DNA of 64,000 bases from Pedobacter sp. FW305-3-2-15-E-R2A2 (GTDB lineage: Bacteria; Bacteroidota; Bacteroidia; Sphingobacteriales; Sphingobacteriaceae): NCBI RefSeq assembly GCF_038446955.1, contig NZ_CP151803.1:7254001-7318000 (forward strand), read 5' to 3'. Below are positions 9,377 to 17,598 of this stretch, in pieces; positions within the stretch are counted from its first letter, which is position 1, and each line of letters starts with the position of its first letter. Made by a program: the position numbers and the translations under genes. The notes beneath the pieces are model-generated. The model was not told the DNA's origin. It made no database searches and saw only the letters and a program-made list of their open reading frames with translations.

Positions 9377-9407
9377 GGCCCATTGAACACATTTCGATGG
9401 GCTTTTG
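9377..9407 (+). terminator. Terminator after the crotonase gene
   Basis: GCCCAT (9378-9383) pairs with ATGGGC (9397-9402), followed by TTTT. It closes the B12-binding/crotonase operon. Confidence 0.7.
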
Positions 9408-9421
9408 TTATACTCAGGAAA

Positions 9422-9441
9422 CTGACCTTTTTATAGGTCAG
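9422..9441. promoter_or_regulatory. Perfect short palindrome CTGACC-N8-GGTCAG
   Basis: A 6-bp inverted repeat with an 8-base T/A spacer lies about 90 bases upstream of the sigma-54-type regulator gene. It has the shape of an operator for a dimeric protein but could also be a weak second hairpin behind the preceding terminator. Confidence 0.3.
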
Positions 9442-9529
9442 CAGATTTAAAAGTGTAGAAAATATTTCCCATACTAAAAAATGTATTTATATTTATCTAT
9501 TATTATGCAGTAAACTATTTTATTTCCCT

Positions 9530-10930
9530 ATGAGAAAAATATTAATTGTTGATGATGAAATAAACATTGGTTTATTACTATCTAAGTTTTTAACCCGAAA
9601 TTCATTTAGTGTCTCAACAGCTACAAGCGGTGTTTCCGCGATGGAATATCTGGCAAAGGAAAGTTACGACCTTGTGTTGTGTGACTATCGTTTGGAAGAT
9701 ACCGATGGGAAGGAGATGCTGATCAAGATTAAGGAAAGTTACCCTAGTACCGGCGTGATTATCATCACCGGGTATTCTGATATTAAGCTGGCTGTGGAAC
9801 TCATCAAACTGGGAGCGTACGACTATATCACCAAGCCACTGTATCCGGATGAAATATTAAATACCATCAATAAGGCGATTGATACACAAACCGCCTTAAA
9901 TGAAAATAGAGTGGAAACCCCTGCTGAAGCACCAAAACAAAAAGGGAGCAAGCAGATTTATAACCAGACGGACAATTTCGTTGCCGGGCAAAGTGCCGCC
10001 TCTAAAGAGCTGTTAAAACAGATTCAACTGGTTGCACCAACGGCTTACAGCGTGATCCTGACCGGCGAAAGCGGAACAGGAAAAGAGTCTGTTGCCATGG
10101 CCATCCACCTGAACAGTCCAAGAAAAAACAATCCTTTCGTAGCGATGGACTGTGGTTCCTTAACCAAGGAATTGGCAGGAAGTGAATTTTTCGGACACGA
10201 AAAAGGATCTTTTACAGGAGCACTTTATACCAAAATCGGCCATTTCGAAATGGCAAATGGCGGTACCCTCTTTCTGGATGAAGTAGGAAACCTTTCTTAT
10301 GAAATTCAGGCAGCCCTACTCAGAACGGTACAAGAGCGTAAAATTAAAAGAATCGGAAGTACAAAAGAGATCGATCTGGATGTGAGGATTATCGTCGCAA
10401 CCAATGAAAACCTGACAAATGCCATTCAAAAAGGCAGGTTTAGGGAAGATTTATACCATCGTTTCAATGAGTTTTCTATCGCCCTTCCGCCATTGAGTCA
10501 GCGTGGACGTGACATTATGGTCTTTGCCAATACATTTTTAGAAGTGGCAAACCAGGAATTGAACCGAAATGTGCAGGGCTTCTCTGAAGAAGTAGAAGAA
10601 TGTTTCTTAACCTACAACTGGCCTGGAAATGTCAGGGAATTAAAGAATGTAGTTAGAAGGGCAACATTGCTTACCGAAACACAGGAAATTCAATTAAAGG
10701 CACTTCCTTTGGAGATCTCTACGTATGCAAAAGCTTCTGCGATGGAAAGCTCCATTTCGCGGACAGAGAAGCCAAGAGACTTGAAAAATGCAGCTTTAGA
10801 GGCCGAATATGAAGCCATCTTAAAAGTATTGAGAGAAGTTAATTTTAACAAAACCAAGGCAGCAAAAATCCTGAATATTGACCGGAAGACGCTGTATAAT
10901 AAAATGAGGGCAATCAATCTGGAAACCTAA
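9530..10930 (+). CDS. NtrC-family sigma-54-dependent response regulator
   Basis: The 466-residue protein has three domains. A receiver (1-120) carries D8, D9, phosphoacceptor D52, T80 and K102. An AAA+ sigma-54 activation domain (about 150-390) has Walker A GESGTGKE (179-186), the sigma-54 contact loop GSFTGA (226-231) and Walker B GGTLFLDE (244-251). A Fis-type helix-turn-helix closes it (about 428-466, NKTKAAKILNIDRKTLYNK). It activates sigma-54 promoters when phosphorylated. The second loop residue is Ser where GAFTGA is usual; this variant is common. No cognate kinase is adjacent. The next gene starts 5 bases on, so they share a transcript. Confidence 0.95.
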   Translation: MRKILIVDDEINIGLLLSKFLTRNSFSVSTATSGVSAMEYLAKESYDLVLCDYRLEDTDGKEMLIKIKESYPSTGVIIITGYSDIKLAVELIKLGAYDYITKPLYPDEILNTINKAIDTQTALNENRVETPAEAPKQKGSKQIYNQTDNFVAGQSAASKELLKQIQLVAPTAYSVILTGESGTGKESVAMAIHLNSPRKNNPFVAMDCGSLTKELAGSEFFGHEKGSFTGALYTKIGHFEMANGGTLFLDEVGNLSYEIQAALLRTVQERKIKRIGSTKEIDLDVRIIVATNENLTNAIQKGRFREDLYHRFNEFSIALPPLSQRGRDIMVFANTFLEVANQELNRNVQGFSEEVEECFLTYNWPGNVRELKNVVRRATLLTETQEIQLKALPLEISTYAKASAMESSISRTEKPRDLKNAALEAEYEAILKVLREVNFNKTKAAKILNIDRKTLYNKMRAINLET

Positions 10931-10935
10931 GGTCC

Positions 10936-11988
10936 ATGTCATTATTCAACTACAAACAAAGGAATAACATCACCCTGTTGATCATTATCATTCTGGGGTG
11001 TTTAATTGCTTATTCCTTACAGGGAATCTTTAGCTCTATCCTCGGAACCCTGGTGTTGTATACCATTCTGCGACCCGTATTTCTATACCTGGTAGAAGAG
11101 CGAAAATGGAATAAACGCCTTTCTGCTCTTCTGCTGTTATTTATTTCTGTGCTGGTAATCGTTCTTCCTTTTTATGCGGTCAGCACAATGGTGATTGAAA
11201 AGATTGCCGAACTGCAGAGCGATCATATCTATTTTAAAAACCTGATTTTCAAAGTGAAACACCTGCTTCCGGTGGGAGGTGATTTCCAGGTCCTGATCGA
11301 AGATGGCCTGAAGAAAGCCGGTACCTGGGCTACAGAACTTTTCCCTTCTTTGATCTCTGGTGCATTTAATATCGTCCTGGGATTACTGATCATGTATTTC
11401 CTGCTGTATTTCATGTTGATAGAAAACGAAAAATTCGAAAGTTCGTTGTTAAAATATGCCCCCTTCCGCGAACAGAATGCTTACCGTTTTGCAGAGGAAA
11501 TGCGAAATACGACCTATGCAAATGTGCTCGGACAGGGCTTGATCTGTCTGGTGCAAGGCGCATTGGTCAGTTTGTCATTCTACGTACTTGGCTACTCCGA
11601 CCCTTTGTTCTGGGGCGTAATGACCACCTTTATCTCTTTCGTCCCTGTATTGGGGCCTCCGGTCATCTTTGTTCCGGCTGCACTCCTCCAAATGGCCAAC
11701 GGCAATAGCTTTGGCGCATGGGCCATGTTGATTTTCGGATTTGTGGTCATTATCAATATTGACAATGTCCTTCGTTTTATGATCGCGAAAAAAGTTGGCA
11801 ATATTCACCCGATTATTACGGTAATTGGCGTAGTTATTGGTATACCCTTATTCGGAATATCTGGTCTGGTCTTCGGTCCACTGCTATTGTCGTACTTCAT
11901 ATTGATGATCAAAATATATGAAACGAGCGCAATGGCCTCCGAAAGATTGGAAAGAATTAAAACAATTTCTGAGCAGGAATCGTTATAA
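10936..11988 (+). CDS. AI-2E family transporter (PerM/UPF0118)
   Basis: The 350-residue protein is highly hydrophobic, with about eight membrane segments arranged as in the PerM family: two hairpins at the N-terminus, a hydrophilic region at about 80-120, and the conserved TFISFVPVLGPPVIFVPAALL segment region near 235-255. Some family members export autoinducer-2 and others act as ion exchangers, so the name does not fix the substrate. It lies 5 bases behind the NtrC-type regulator and just upstream of the YtxH module, which suggests that they respond together to envelope or osmotic stress (inference). Confidence 0.85.
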   Translation: MSLFNYKQRNNITLLIIIILGCLIAYSLQGIFSSILGTLVLYTILRPVFLYLVEERKWNKRLSALLLLFISVLVIVLPFYAVSTMVIEKIAELQSDHIYFKNLIFKVKHLLPVGGDFQVLIEDGLKKAGTWATELFPSLISGAFNIVLGLLIMYFLLYFMLIENEKFESSLLKYAPFREQNAYRFAEEMRNTTYANVLGQGLICLVQGALVSLSFYVLGYSDPLFWGVMTTFISFVPVLGPPVIFVPAALLQMANGNSFGAWAMLIFGFVVIINIDNVLRFMIAKKVGNIHPIITVIGVVIGIPLFGISGLVFGPLLLSYFILMIKIYETSAMASERLERIKTISEQESL

Positions 11989-12041
11989 TCAGTATATTCC
12001 AGAGTCAATAAAGGAAATTTTAAACATAAAATTTAAATGTC

Positions 12042-12308
12042 ATGAATGATAATTCAAAAGTATTAATTGGGCTATTGGCCGGTTTAGCTGCAGGTGCGGC
12101 ATTGGGATTACTGTTTGCTCCGGAAAAAGGAAGTGAAACAAGAGATAAGTTGAGCCAGTCCTTAAAAGACCTTGGTGACGCAATTAAAGACAAAGCGGCA
12201 GATGAAATCAATAACCTGGCGAATCTGAAAGATAAAGTGGTGACTTCTGTAAAAAGTAAACTTCATCAGGCAGAGGAAGAATTTGCTGATGATGTAGAGC
12301 ACGCATAA
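12042..12308 (+). CDS. YtxH domain small membrane protein
   Basis: The 88-residue protein opens with a Gly/Ala-rich membrane helix (about 5-24, LIGLLAGLAAGAALGLLFAP) followed by EKGSETR and a long charged amphipathic helix, the hallmark of YtxH proteins, which are often general-stress proteins. It is first of three small genes (12042-13141) spaced 22 bases and then overlapping, so they form one unit. Molecular function is unknown for the family. Confidence 0.85.
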   Translation: MNDNSKVLIGLLAGLAAGAALGLLFAPEKGSETRDKLSQSLKDLGDAIKDKAADEINNLANLKDKVVTSVKSKLHQAEEEFADDVEHA

Positions 12309-12330
12309 ATTACCCCTAAAACCAAAGATA

Positions 12331-12714
12331 ATGCAGGAAAATAAAGAAAAAGATCTGGAGGACCTGGTAGAGGACGCAAAAGGTTATGTCAATACCCGGC
12401 TGGAATACACCCGGCTATACCTGGTAGAGCGAGGTTCTAAGATGTTTGCAGATATGGTGACAAATGTTACCGTTGCCATTTGTTTTCTACTGGCCTTCTT
12501 GTTTGGAACTTTTACTTTAGCGCTGTTTTTATCAGATGTTCTGGGTACCTATACGAGAGGCTTTGGCTGTGTCGCATTGATCTATATCCTATTGGCTGTG
12601 ATCGTTTATTTTACGAAAGAAAAATATATTGAAAAAGCCATAATTAACTTTACAATCAAACGCTATTTTAATAAATTAGCAGATAAGGAAGAGGAAGATG
12701 AGCAGAAAGTATAA
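12331..12714 (+). CDS. Putative phage-holin-like (holin_3_6 type) membrane protein
   Basis: This 127-residue protein has a charged N-terminus, two membrane helices (about 43-68 and 76-95) and a charged C-terminus ending in an acidic stretch. This layout matches small membrane proteins annotated as phage holin superfamily III/6 that are usual companions of YtxH genes in Bacteroidota. There is no phage context, so lysis is not implied. The last 17 bases overlap the next gene, which implies coupled translation. Confidence 0.7.
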   Translation: MQENKEKDLEDLVEDAKGYVNTRLEYTRLYLVERGSKMFADMVTNVTVAICFLLAFLFGTFTLALFLSDVLGTYTRGFGCVALIYILLAVIVYFTKEKYIEKAIINFTIKRYFNKLADKEEEDEQKV

Positions 12715-13141
12715 CATCAACAATCTGGAAGACCTTCACCAGCAGGTGCGTTTGCTTAAAGCAGAATATCGCTTTAAAGGAGACGCGTTGGTTGGCGATT
12801 CTAAAAAATACCTTCACCAGTTTACCATAGGTGGATTTATTAAAAAATATGCGACCCCTTCTGCCTTTCTTAAAATAGATGATAAGTTTAACATCAGCAG
12901 TAAAGTCATGTCACTGATTCTTCCTTTGGTGATGAACAGCACCTTTTTTAAGGGCTCAGGCCTCGTAACTAAGGCGCTGGTAGGTTTAGCCTCAGGTAAG
13001 GTTGGAAAGTCGCTGGATGCAGAGCATTTATCGGCGATATTCAATTCTGTAAAATCCTGGTTCAGCAAGACAAAGAAAAATAAAGAAACAGATCCGGCAT
13101 ACGTGGATTACGGCATTCCGCCGGATAGCGAGACCTATTAA
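12698..13141 (+). CDS. Unknown protein of the YtxH/holin-like module
   Basis: I do not recognise this 147-residue protein. It is basic, with a mildly hydrophobic central stretch (about 65-95, SLILPLVMNSTFF and GLVTKALVGLASG) that might contact membrane, and a charged Lys-rich C-terminus. It starts inside the holin-like gene (17-base overlap) and is followed by a strong terminator. Its position as the third member of the module suggests that it works at the inner membrane with the other two. Confidence 0.8.
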   Translation: MSRKYNINNLEDLHQQVRLLKAEYRFKGDALVGDSKKYLHQFTIGGFIKKYATPSAFLKIDDKFNISSKVMSLILPLVMNSTFFKGSGLVTKALVGLASGKVGKSLDAEHLSAIFNSVKSWFSKTKKNKETDPAYVDYGIPPDSETY

Positions 13142-13142
13142 T

Positions 13143-13175
13143 AAAAAAAGGAAGCCCTAAAGCTTCCTTTTTTTA
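13143..13175. terminator. Bidirectional terminator, YtxH module / aspS
   Basis: GGAAGC (13150-13155) pairs with GCTTCC (13162-13167), flanked by A7 and T7, between two convergent genes. Confidence 0.85.
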
Positions 13176-13208
13176 TGGATGAACATTTAATCATATTTCA
13201 ACGGGATT

Positions 13209-14954
13209 TTAAACCGTTGATTTTATTTTTAGTTCGTTTAACTGTTTGTCGTCAATAGTAGAAGGGCTATCAATCATCACATCTCTTCCTGAATTGTTTT
13301 TAGGGAAGGCGATTACATCACGGATGCTATCTAATCCTGCGAAAATAGAGCATAACCTGTCAAATCCGAAGGCAATTCCACCATGTGGAGGCGCACCAAA
13401 CTCAAAGGCATCCATGAGGAAGCCAAATTGTTTTTGTGCTTCTTCAGGAGAGAACCCTAAATGTTTAAACATCAATGCCTGTAGAGCCCTGTCATGGATC
13501 CGGATCGAACCACCACCGATTTCCGTACCGTTTACCACCATATCATAGGCATTTGCCCTTACTTCGCCCGGTTTGGTATCCAATAAGGCGATATCTTCTG
13601 GTTTTGGAGAGGTAAAAGGATGGTGCATCGCATGGTAACGTTCCGATTCTTCATCCCATTCCAATAGCGGGAAGTCAAGTACCCAAAGGGCACTGTATTT
13701 ATTTTTATCACGTAAACCTAAGCGTGTACCCATTTCCAGGCGCAGTTCACTTAGCTGTTTGCGTACTTTATCTTGTACTCCAGCCATGATCAATACTAAA
13801 TCTCCCGGTTGGGTATTCAGCGCTACAGACCATTTTTGTAATTCTTCTTCATTATAGAACTTATCTACAGATGATTTCAATGAGCCATCTTCGTTATGTC
13901 TCATATAGATCAGTCCGGTTGCGCCGATTTGCGGGCGTTTGATAAAGTCTGTCAGTTCGTCCAACTGCTTACGCGTATAAGAGGCACAGCCTGTAGCATT
14001 GATCCCGATCACCAGCTCCGCATTGTCAAATACAGGGAAGTCTTTTCCTTTAACCAATGCGGTCAGCTCTACAAAGCGCATGTCAAAACGGGTATCCGGT
14101 TTATCGGAACCATAAAGGCGCATGGCATCAGAATACTGCATTCTTGGTACTTCAGGAAGGTCAAAACCTTTGATGTCTTTGAATAACGTACGGATCAGTC
14201 CCTCAAATGTATTTAAGATATCTTCCTGTTCGATGAAAGACATTTCACAGTCAATCTGCGTGAATTCCGGTTGTCTGTCTGCACGTAAATCCTCATCTCT
14301 GAAACATTTTACAATCTGAAAATAACGGTCAAAGCCAGATACCATCAACAATTGTTTAAAGGTTTGCGGAGATTGAGGAAGGGCATAAAACTGTCCTTCA
14401 TTCATTCTGCTTGGCACCACGAAATCCCTTGCACCTTCTGGTGTAGATTTGATCAGTACCGGGGTTTCTACTTCAATAAAGTCCAGGTTATCTAAATAAC
14501 GACGAACTGCCTGAGCCATTTTATGACGTAAAACCATGTTGTTACGAACCGGGTTTCTACGTAAATCCAGGTAACGGTATTTCATTCGCAAATCATCACC
14601 ACCATCTGTTTCATCATCAATCATGAATGGAGGTAATTTCGCTGCGTTTAGTATTTCCAATGCAGTGATTTTGATCTCTACTTCGCCTGTAGGTATTTTC
14701 AGGTTTTTGTTAGAGCGTTCTACGACTAGTCCGCTGGCTTTAATTACAAATTCCCTGCCCAGGCTACGTGCTGCCTCGCATAATTCCCGGTTGTCGTCCA
14801 TATTGAAAACCAATTGGGTGATTCCGTATCTGTCGCGGATGTCAATAAAAGTCATTCCTCCTAAATCCCTGGATTTTTGTACCCAGCCGCACAAGATTAC
14901 ATTTTCGCCTAAATTCTCAATAGTTAGAGCTCCGCAAGTAGTTGTTCTTAACAT
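13209..14954 (-). CDS. aspS: Aspartate-tRNA ligase
   Basis: The start at 14954 (MLRTTTCGAL) gives 581 residues, the usual bacterial length; an in-frame stretch up to 15005 is upstream of the promoter and not coding. An OB-fold anticodon-binding domain (about 1-105, CGWVQKSRDLGG) is followed by the class II catalytic core with FIEVETPVL (motif 1), FRDEDLRADRQPEFTQID (motif 2) and a GIAFGFDRL (motif 3), and by the bacterial GAD insertion. It charges tRNA-Asp. A full consensus promoter lies just upstream. Confidence 0.96.
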   Translation of the reverse strand: MLRTTTCGALTIENLGENVILCGWVQKSRDLGGMTFIDIRDRYGITQLVFNMDDNRELCEAARSLGREFVIKASGLVVERSNKNLKIPTGEVEIKITALEILNAAKLPPFMIDDETDGGDDLRMKYRYLDLRRNPVRNNMVLRHKMAQAVRRYLDNLDFIEVETPVLIKSTPEGARDFVVPSRMNEGQFYALPQSPQTFKQLLMVSGFDRYFQIVKCFRDEDLRADRQPEFTQIDCEMSFIEQEDILNTFEGLIRTLFKDIKGFDLPEVPRMQYSDAMRLYGSDKPDTRFDMRFVELTALVKGKDFPVFDNAELVIGINATGCASYTRKQLDELTDFIKRPQIGATGLIYMRHNEDGSLKSSVDKFYNEEELQKWSVALNTQPGDLVLIMAGVQDKVRKQLSELRLEMGTRLGLRDKNKYSALWVLDFPLLEWDEESERYHAMHHPFTSPKPEDIALLDTKPGEVRANAYDMVVNGTEIGGGSIRIHDRALQALMFKHLGFSPEEAQKQFGFLMDAFEFGAPPHGGIAFGFDRLCSIFAGLDSIRDVIAFPKNNSGRDVMIDSPSTIDDKQLNELKIKSTV

Positions 14955-14973
14955 TATTAAAAGTATTAAGTAG

Positions 14974-15005
14974 CAAAAATATTGATTTTGAACGGGATAT
15001 TTCAA
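14974..15005 (-). promoter_or_regulatory. Consensus promoter of aspS
   Basis: On the minus strand TTG (15005-15003) and TATTTTTG (14981-14974) are separated by 21 bases, matching the Bacteroidota TTG-N19..23-TAnnTTTG pattern. The predicted start of transcription is just upstream of the ATG at 14954. Confidence 0.65.
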
Positions 15006-15037
15006 CCTACAATGAATTTAGCTTGGTATATTGAAAA

Positions 15038-15045
15038 TATTTTTG
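15038..15045 (+). promoter_or_regulatory. -7 element for the ECF sigma operon
   Basis: TATTTTTG matches TAnnTTTG and lies 29 bases ahead of the TTG start at 15074. The expected -33 TTG is not clear; T-rich bases at 15017-15019 are the only candidate. Confidence 0.4.
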
Positions 15046-15073
15046 TTCCTGATGCAACGTTTCAAAAAATCAA

Positions 15074-15646
15074 TTGTCATTTATAGCGAACTGGAAAACA
15101 TTGGAAACTGTATACGTCGATAAACACATCACACTCGTAAACGAGTGCCGGCAGGGAAGCCGGAAAGCACAATTTGAAATTTACAAATTGTATGCTAAGG
15201 CTATGTATAACGTGGCACTGAGGATTGTCAACTTTGACGATGAGGCGGAAGATGTTTTACAGGAAGCATTTCTGGACGCATTTACGCGGATAGAAAGCTT
15301 TAGAGGAGATACCACCTTTGGCCTTTGGTTAAAGCAGATCGTGATCAATAAATCCATCAATTACCTCCGCAAACGAAAAGTGGAGTTTGTAAGTATCGAA
15401 GAAGTCGATGTGGTGCAGGAAACAGAAAATGACGAAGAGGACCTGCAATGGAGAGTGGAAGAGCTCAGAGAAGCCATCACACAGCTTCCCGATCGGTATA
15501 GAGTGGTATTGACACTGTATCTTTTTGAGGGTTATGATCATGAAGAGATTTCTCATATTTTGAAAATCTCAGAAAGTACTTCCCGCACCCAGTATATGCG
15601 TGCAAAAATGAAATTAAATAGCTTATTAGTAAAGAGAGGAGTATAA
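15074..15646 (+). CDS. ECF-type RNA polymerase sigma factor
   Basis: The protein of up to 190 residues contains sigma region 2 (DEAEDVLQEAFLDAF) and region 4 (LPDRYRVVLTLYLFEGYDHEEI... SRTQYMRAKMKL). There is no ATG near the 5' end: the frame is closed by TGA at 15050-15052 and the first usable start is TTG 15074. The -7 element at 15038-15045 fits this start. It begins an operon with a membrane anti-sigma candidate and a secreted repeat protein, so its target is probably its own operon and envelope genes (inference). Confidence 0.92.
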   Translation: MSFIANWKTLETVYVDKHITLVNECRQGSRKAQFEIYKLYAKAMYNVALRIVNFDDEAEDVLQEAFLDAFTRIESFRGDTTFGLWLKQIVINKSINYLRKRKVEFVSIEEVDVVQETENDEEDLQWRVEELREAITQLPDRYRVVLTLYLFEGYDHEEISHILKISESTSRTQYMRAKMKLNSLLVKRGV

Positions 15647-15648
15647 AG

Positions 15649-16182
15649 ATGAACAATAAGGGTATTGAAGAGTACATTAAAGAACACAAGAAGGAGTTTG
15701 ATTTTAAAACGCCATCAGATCAGTTATGGGGTAGGATCGATGCCGCATTAGACAAAGAGAAAATAAAAAAAAAATCGGTAATGCCATTGTGGTTAGGTAT
15801 AGCTGCGTCCTTGATCCTGATCATGGGAGTTACTTTTATCTATACCTATCGTAGCCAGAATAACAAAGAGCTGGAAATTGCAGACATCAACCCGGTGTAC
15901 GGAAAGAAAGAGCTAAAATTTGCCAGCCTGATCGAAGAGAAAAAAGACAGCTTGCAGGCGTATGCGAAAAAGAACCCGGCTTTGTATGCTAATTTTAGCG
16001 CAGACCTGAACAAGCTGGACAGCGATTATGAGCAGCTGAAAAAAGAGCTGCAAAACAGTCCAAATCAGAAAGTGGTGGTGAAGGCCATGGTGAAAAATCT
16101 CGAACTTCAGTTGCAGGTGATCAACCAACAGCTGTCTATCATCAACGAAGTGAATCAAATCAATAAGGAAAATCAGATATGA
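15649..16182 (+). CDS. Putative membrane anti-sigma factor
   Basis: This 177-residue protein has a cytoplasmic N-terminus (1-44), one membrane helix (about 46-67) and an outward C-terminal half rich in Lys, Glu and Gln that is predicted by eye to form coiled coil (about 110-177). It starts 2 bases after the sigma gene and overlaps the next gene by 4 bases (ATGA). Position and topology are those of an anti-sigma factor, although I see no zinc-binding anti-sigma motif. The function is therefore inferred from context. Confidence 0.7.
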   Translation: MNNKGIEEYIKEHKKEFDFKTPSDQLWGRIDAALDKEKIKKKSVMPLWLGIAASLILIMGVTFIYTYRSQNNKELEIADINPVYGKKELKFASLIEEKKDSLQAYAKKNPALYANFSADLNKLDSDYEQLKKELQNSPNQKVVVKAMVKNLELQLQVINQQLSIINEVNQINKENQI

Positions 16183-17498
16183 AAAAGTTAATTTGGGGGC
16201 TGGCGAGCCTGGTATTGGCTACAAATTTCGCTCAGGCACAATCTAACGTATTGGAAGGAAGCAAGGGGCCTAAACTTGCAGTATTGACTCCTTTAAGGGG
16301 AGAAGTACAAAGTGCACCAGTATCGCCTGAACCCCTTCCAATTCCTGAGGATGAAGTTCAGGAAGGCATTCAGGACGATCAAAACGATCCCGCAAGGACA
16401 AAGACTTTCTCTAAATCCTTCGCTATGGATGGCAGCGATAAACTGAACCTGAGCAACAAATATGGAGATGTGCTGATCAAAATATGGGATAAGCGGGAAG
16501 TGCGGGTTGATGTCGAGATTAAAGCTTATAGCAGTCAGAGTGGGGAGGCACAGCGTTTATTGGACGAAACAACAATAGAAGCCGGAAAAACCGGCGACCT
16601 GATTTCCTTTAAAACCAATATGGGAAACCGTGATGGCAATTATGGCAGCCGTGTCCGCAATGGAAAAATCGTCTGGAAAAGAGAAGTGAAGGTGAATTAT
16701 GTGGTTTACATGCCCGCATCGAACGCTTTATCCATGAGTACCCAATATGGAAACATGACGATGGGCAATTTCTCAGGACCACTATACGCAAAAGTGCAAT
16801 ACGGGAACTTTACTGCCGGAAACCTGAATAGCAATAACAACTACATTTCTGTCCAGTACGGTAAAGCGGATGTGGAAGAAATCAATGTCGCCACCATTAA
16901 GCAACAATATGGCTCAGGACTAAACCTGGGTACAGTAGGGACCCTGGACCTGAATGCGCAATACGTTGCGGTAGATGTTAAAAAGATCAAAGGAAATGCG
17001 GTCATTAAACAGCAATATGGGCGTGGATTAAATGTTGGCTCCGTTGATAACCTGGATTTGGATGCACAATATGTCAATGTGACGGTTGGTACAGTGAATG
17101 GAAATGCGACCGTTAAGCAACAATATAACAACATTTCTATCGCTTCAGTGAATAAGCTCAATATCAAAGGCGAGTATGCCAATGTAAAAGTAGGTAGCCT
17201 GAAGGGCGATGGAACTTTCAAAGTGGGCTATAACAAATTGATTATAGACAATGTGCTGACGGGATGTAAGAACCTGAACATTAATGCAGATTATGCTACG
17301 GTTTCTTTAGGCTTTGGCAGCGGTTACCATGCAGATTTTGACGTAAAGACGAATTACGGTGGATTTAGACCTGGCCCGGCATCTTCCAGAACCATCAGTG
17401 ATGAGGACAACAGCAAACAATACAGTGGCAAAATTGGAAATGGAGGCGCGTCTAAGATTACGATTAAAGCGGACTACGGATCGGTCTCCTTTAACTAA
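16179..17498 (+). CDS. Secreted DUF4097-like beta-repeat protein
   Basis: The 439-residue protein has a signal peptide (about 1-20, ending AQAQ), a Pro/Glu-rich linker and a long right-handed-beta-like region. From residue 240 there are tandem 36-residue repeats, each beginning [IV]KQQY and containing LD/LN-x-AQY (bases 16896-17003, 17004-17111, and a diverged 17112-17216); weaker QYG and DYG units precede and follow. It resembles the adhesin-like DUF4097 family that often sits behind ECF sigma/anti-sigma pairs in Bacteroidota. The protein may be the sensed or regulated envelope component. Confidence 0.8.
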   Translation: MKKLIWGLASLVLATNFAQAQSNVLEGSKGPKLAVLTPLRGEVQSAPVSPEPLPIPEDEVQEGIQDDQNDPARTKTFSKSFAMDGSDKLNLSNKYGDVLIKIWDKREVRVDVEIKAYSSQSGEAQRLLDETTIEAGKTGDLISFKTNMGNRDGNYGSRVRNGKIVWKREVKVNYVVYMPASNALSMSTQYGNMTMGNFSGPLYAKVQYGNFTAGNLNSNNNYISVQYGKADVEEINVATIKQQYGSGLNLGTVGTLDLNAQYVAVDVKKIKGNAVIKQQYGRGLNVGSVDNLDLDAQYVNVTVGTVNGNATVKQQYNNISIASVNKLNIKGEYANVKVGSLKGDGTFKVGYNKLIIDNVLTGCKNLNINADYATVSLGFGSGYHADFDVKTNYGGFRPGPASSRTISDEDNSKQYSGKIGNGGASKITIKADYGSVSFN

Positions 17499-17532
17499 AA
17501 AGACTATTTTATTCTGATAAAATACCATTAGG

Positions 17533-17567
17533 AAAAAGCTTGTTGATAAATTCAGCAAGCTTTTTTT
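17533..17567 (+). terminator. Terminator of the sigma/anti-sigma operon
   Basis: AAAAAGCTTG (17533-17542) pairs with CAAGCTTTTT (17556-17565), followed by more T. Confidence 0.85.
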
Positions 17568-17598
17568 ATATCTTAGCGACTTGATTTATTTTTAGAAA

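Noticed and set aside
12331..13141. Phage remnant because of the holin-like gene
   Set aside because: No other phage gene is nearby; the YtxH neighbour and Bacteroidota context point to a chromosomal stress module.
15052..15123. 23-codon ORF overlapping the sigma factor start
   Set aside because: It begins at ATG 15052, directly after the -7 element, in another frame and ends inside the sigma gene. It could be a coupled upstream ORF or a sign of a frameshift, but there is no evidence either way.
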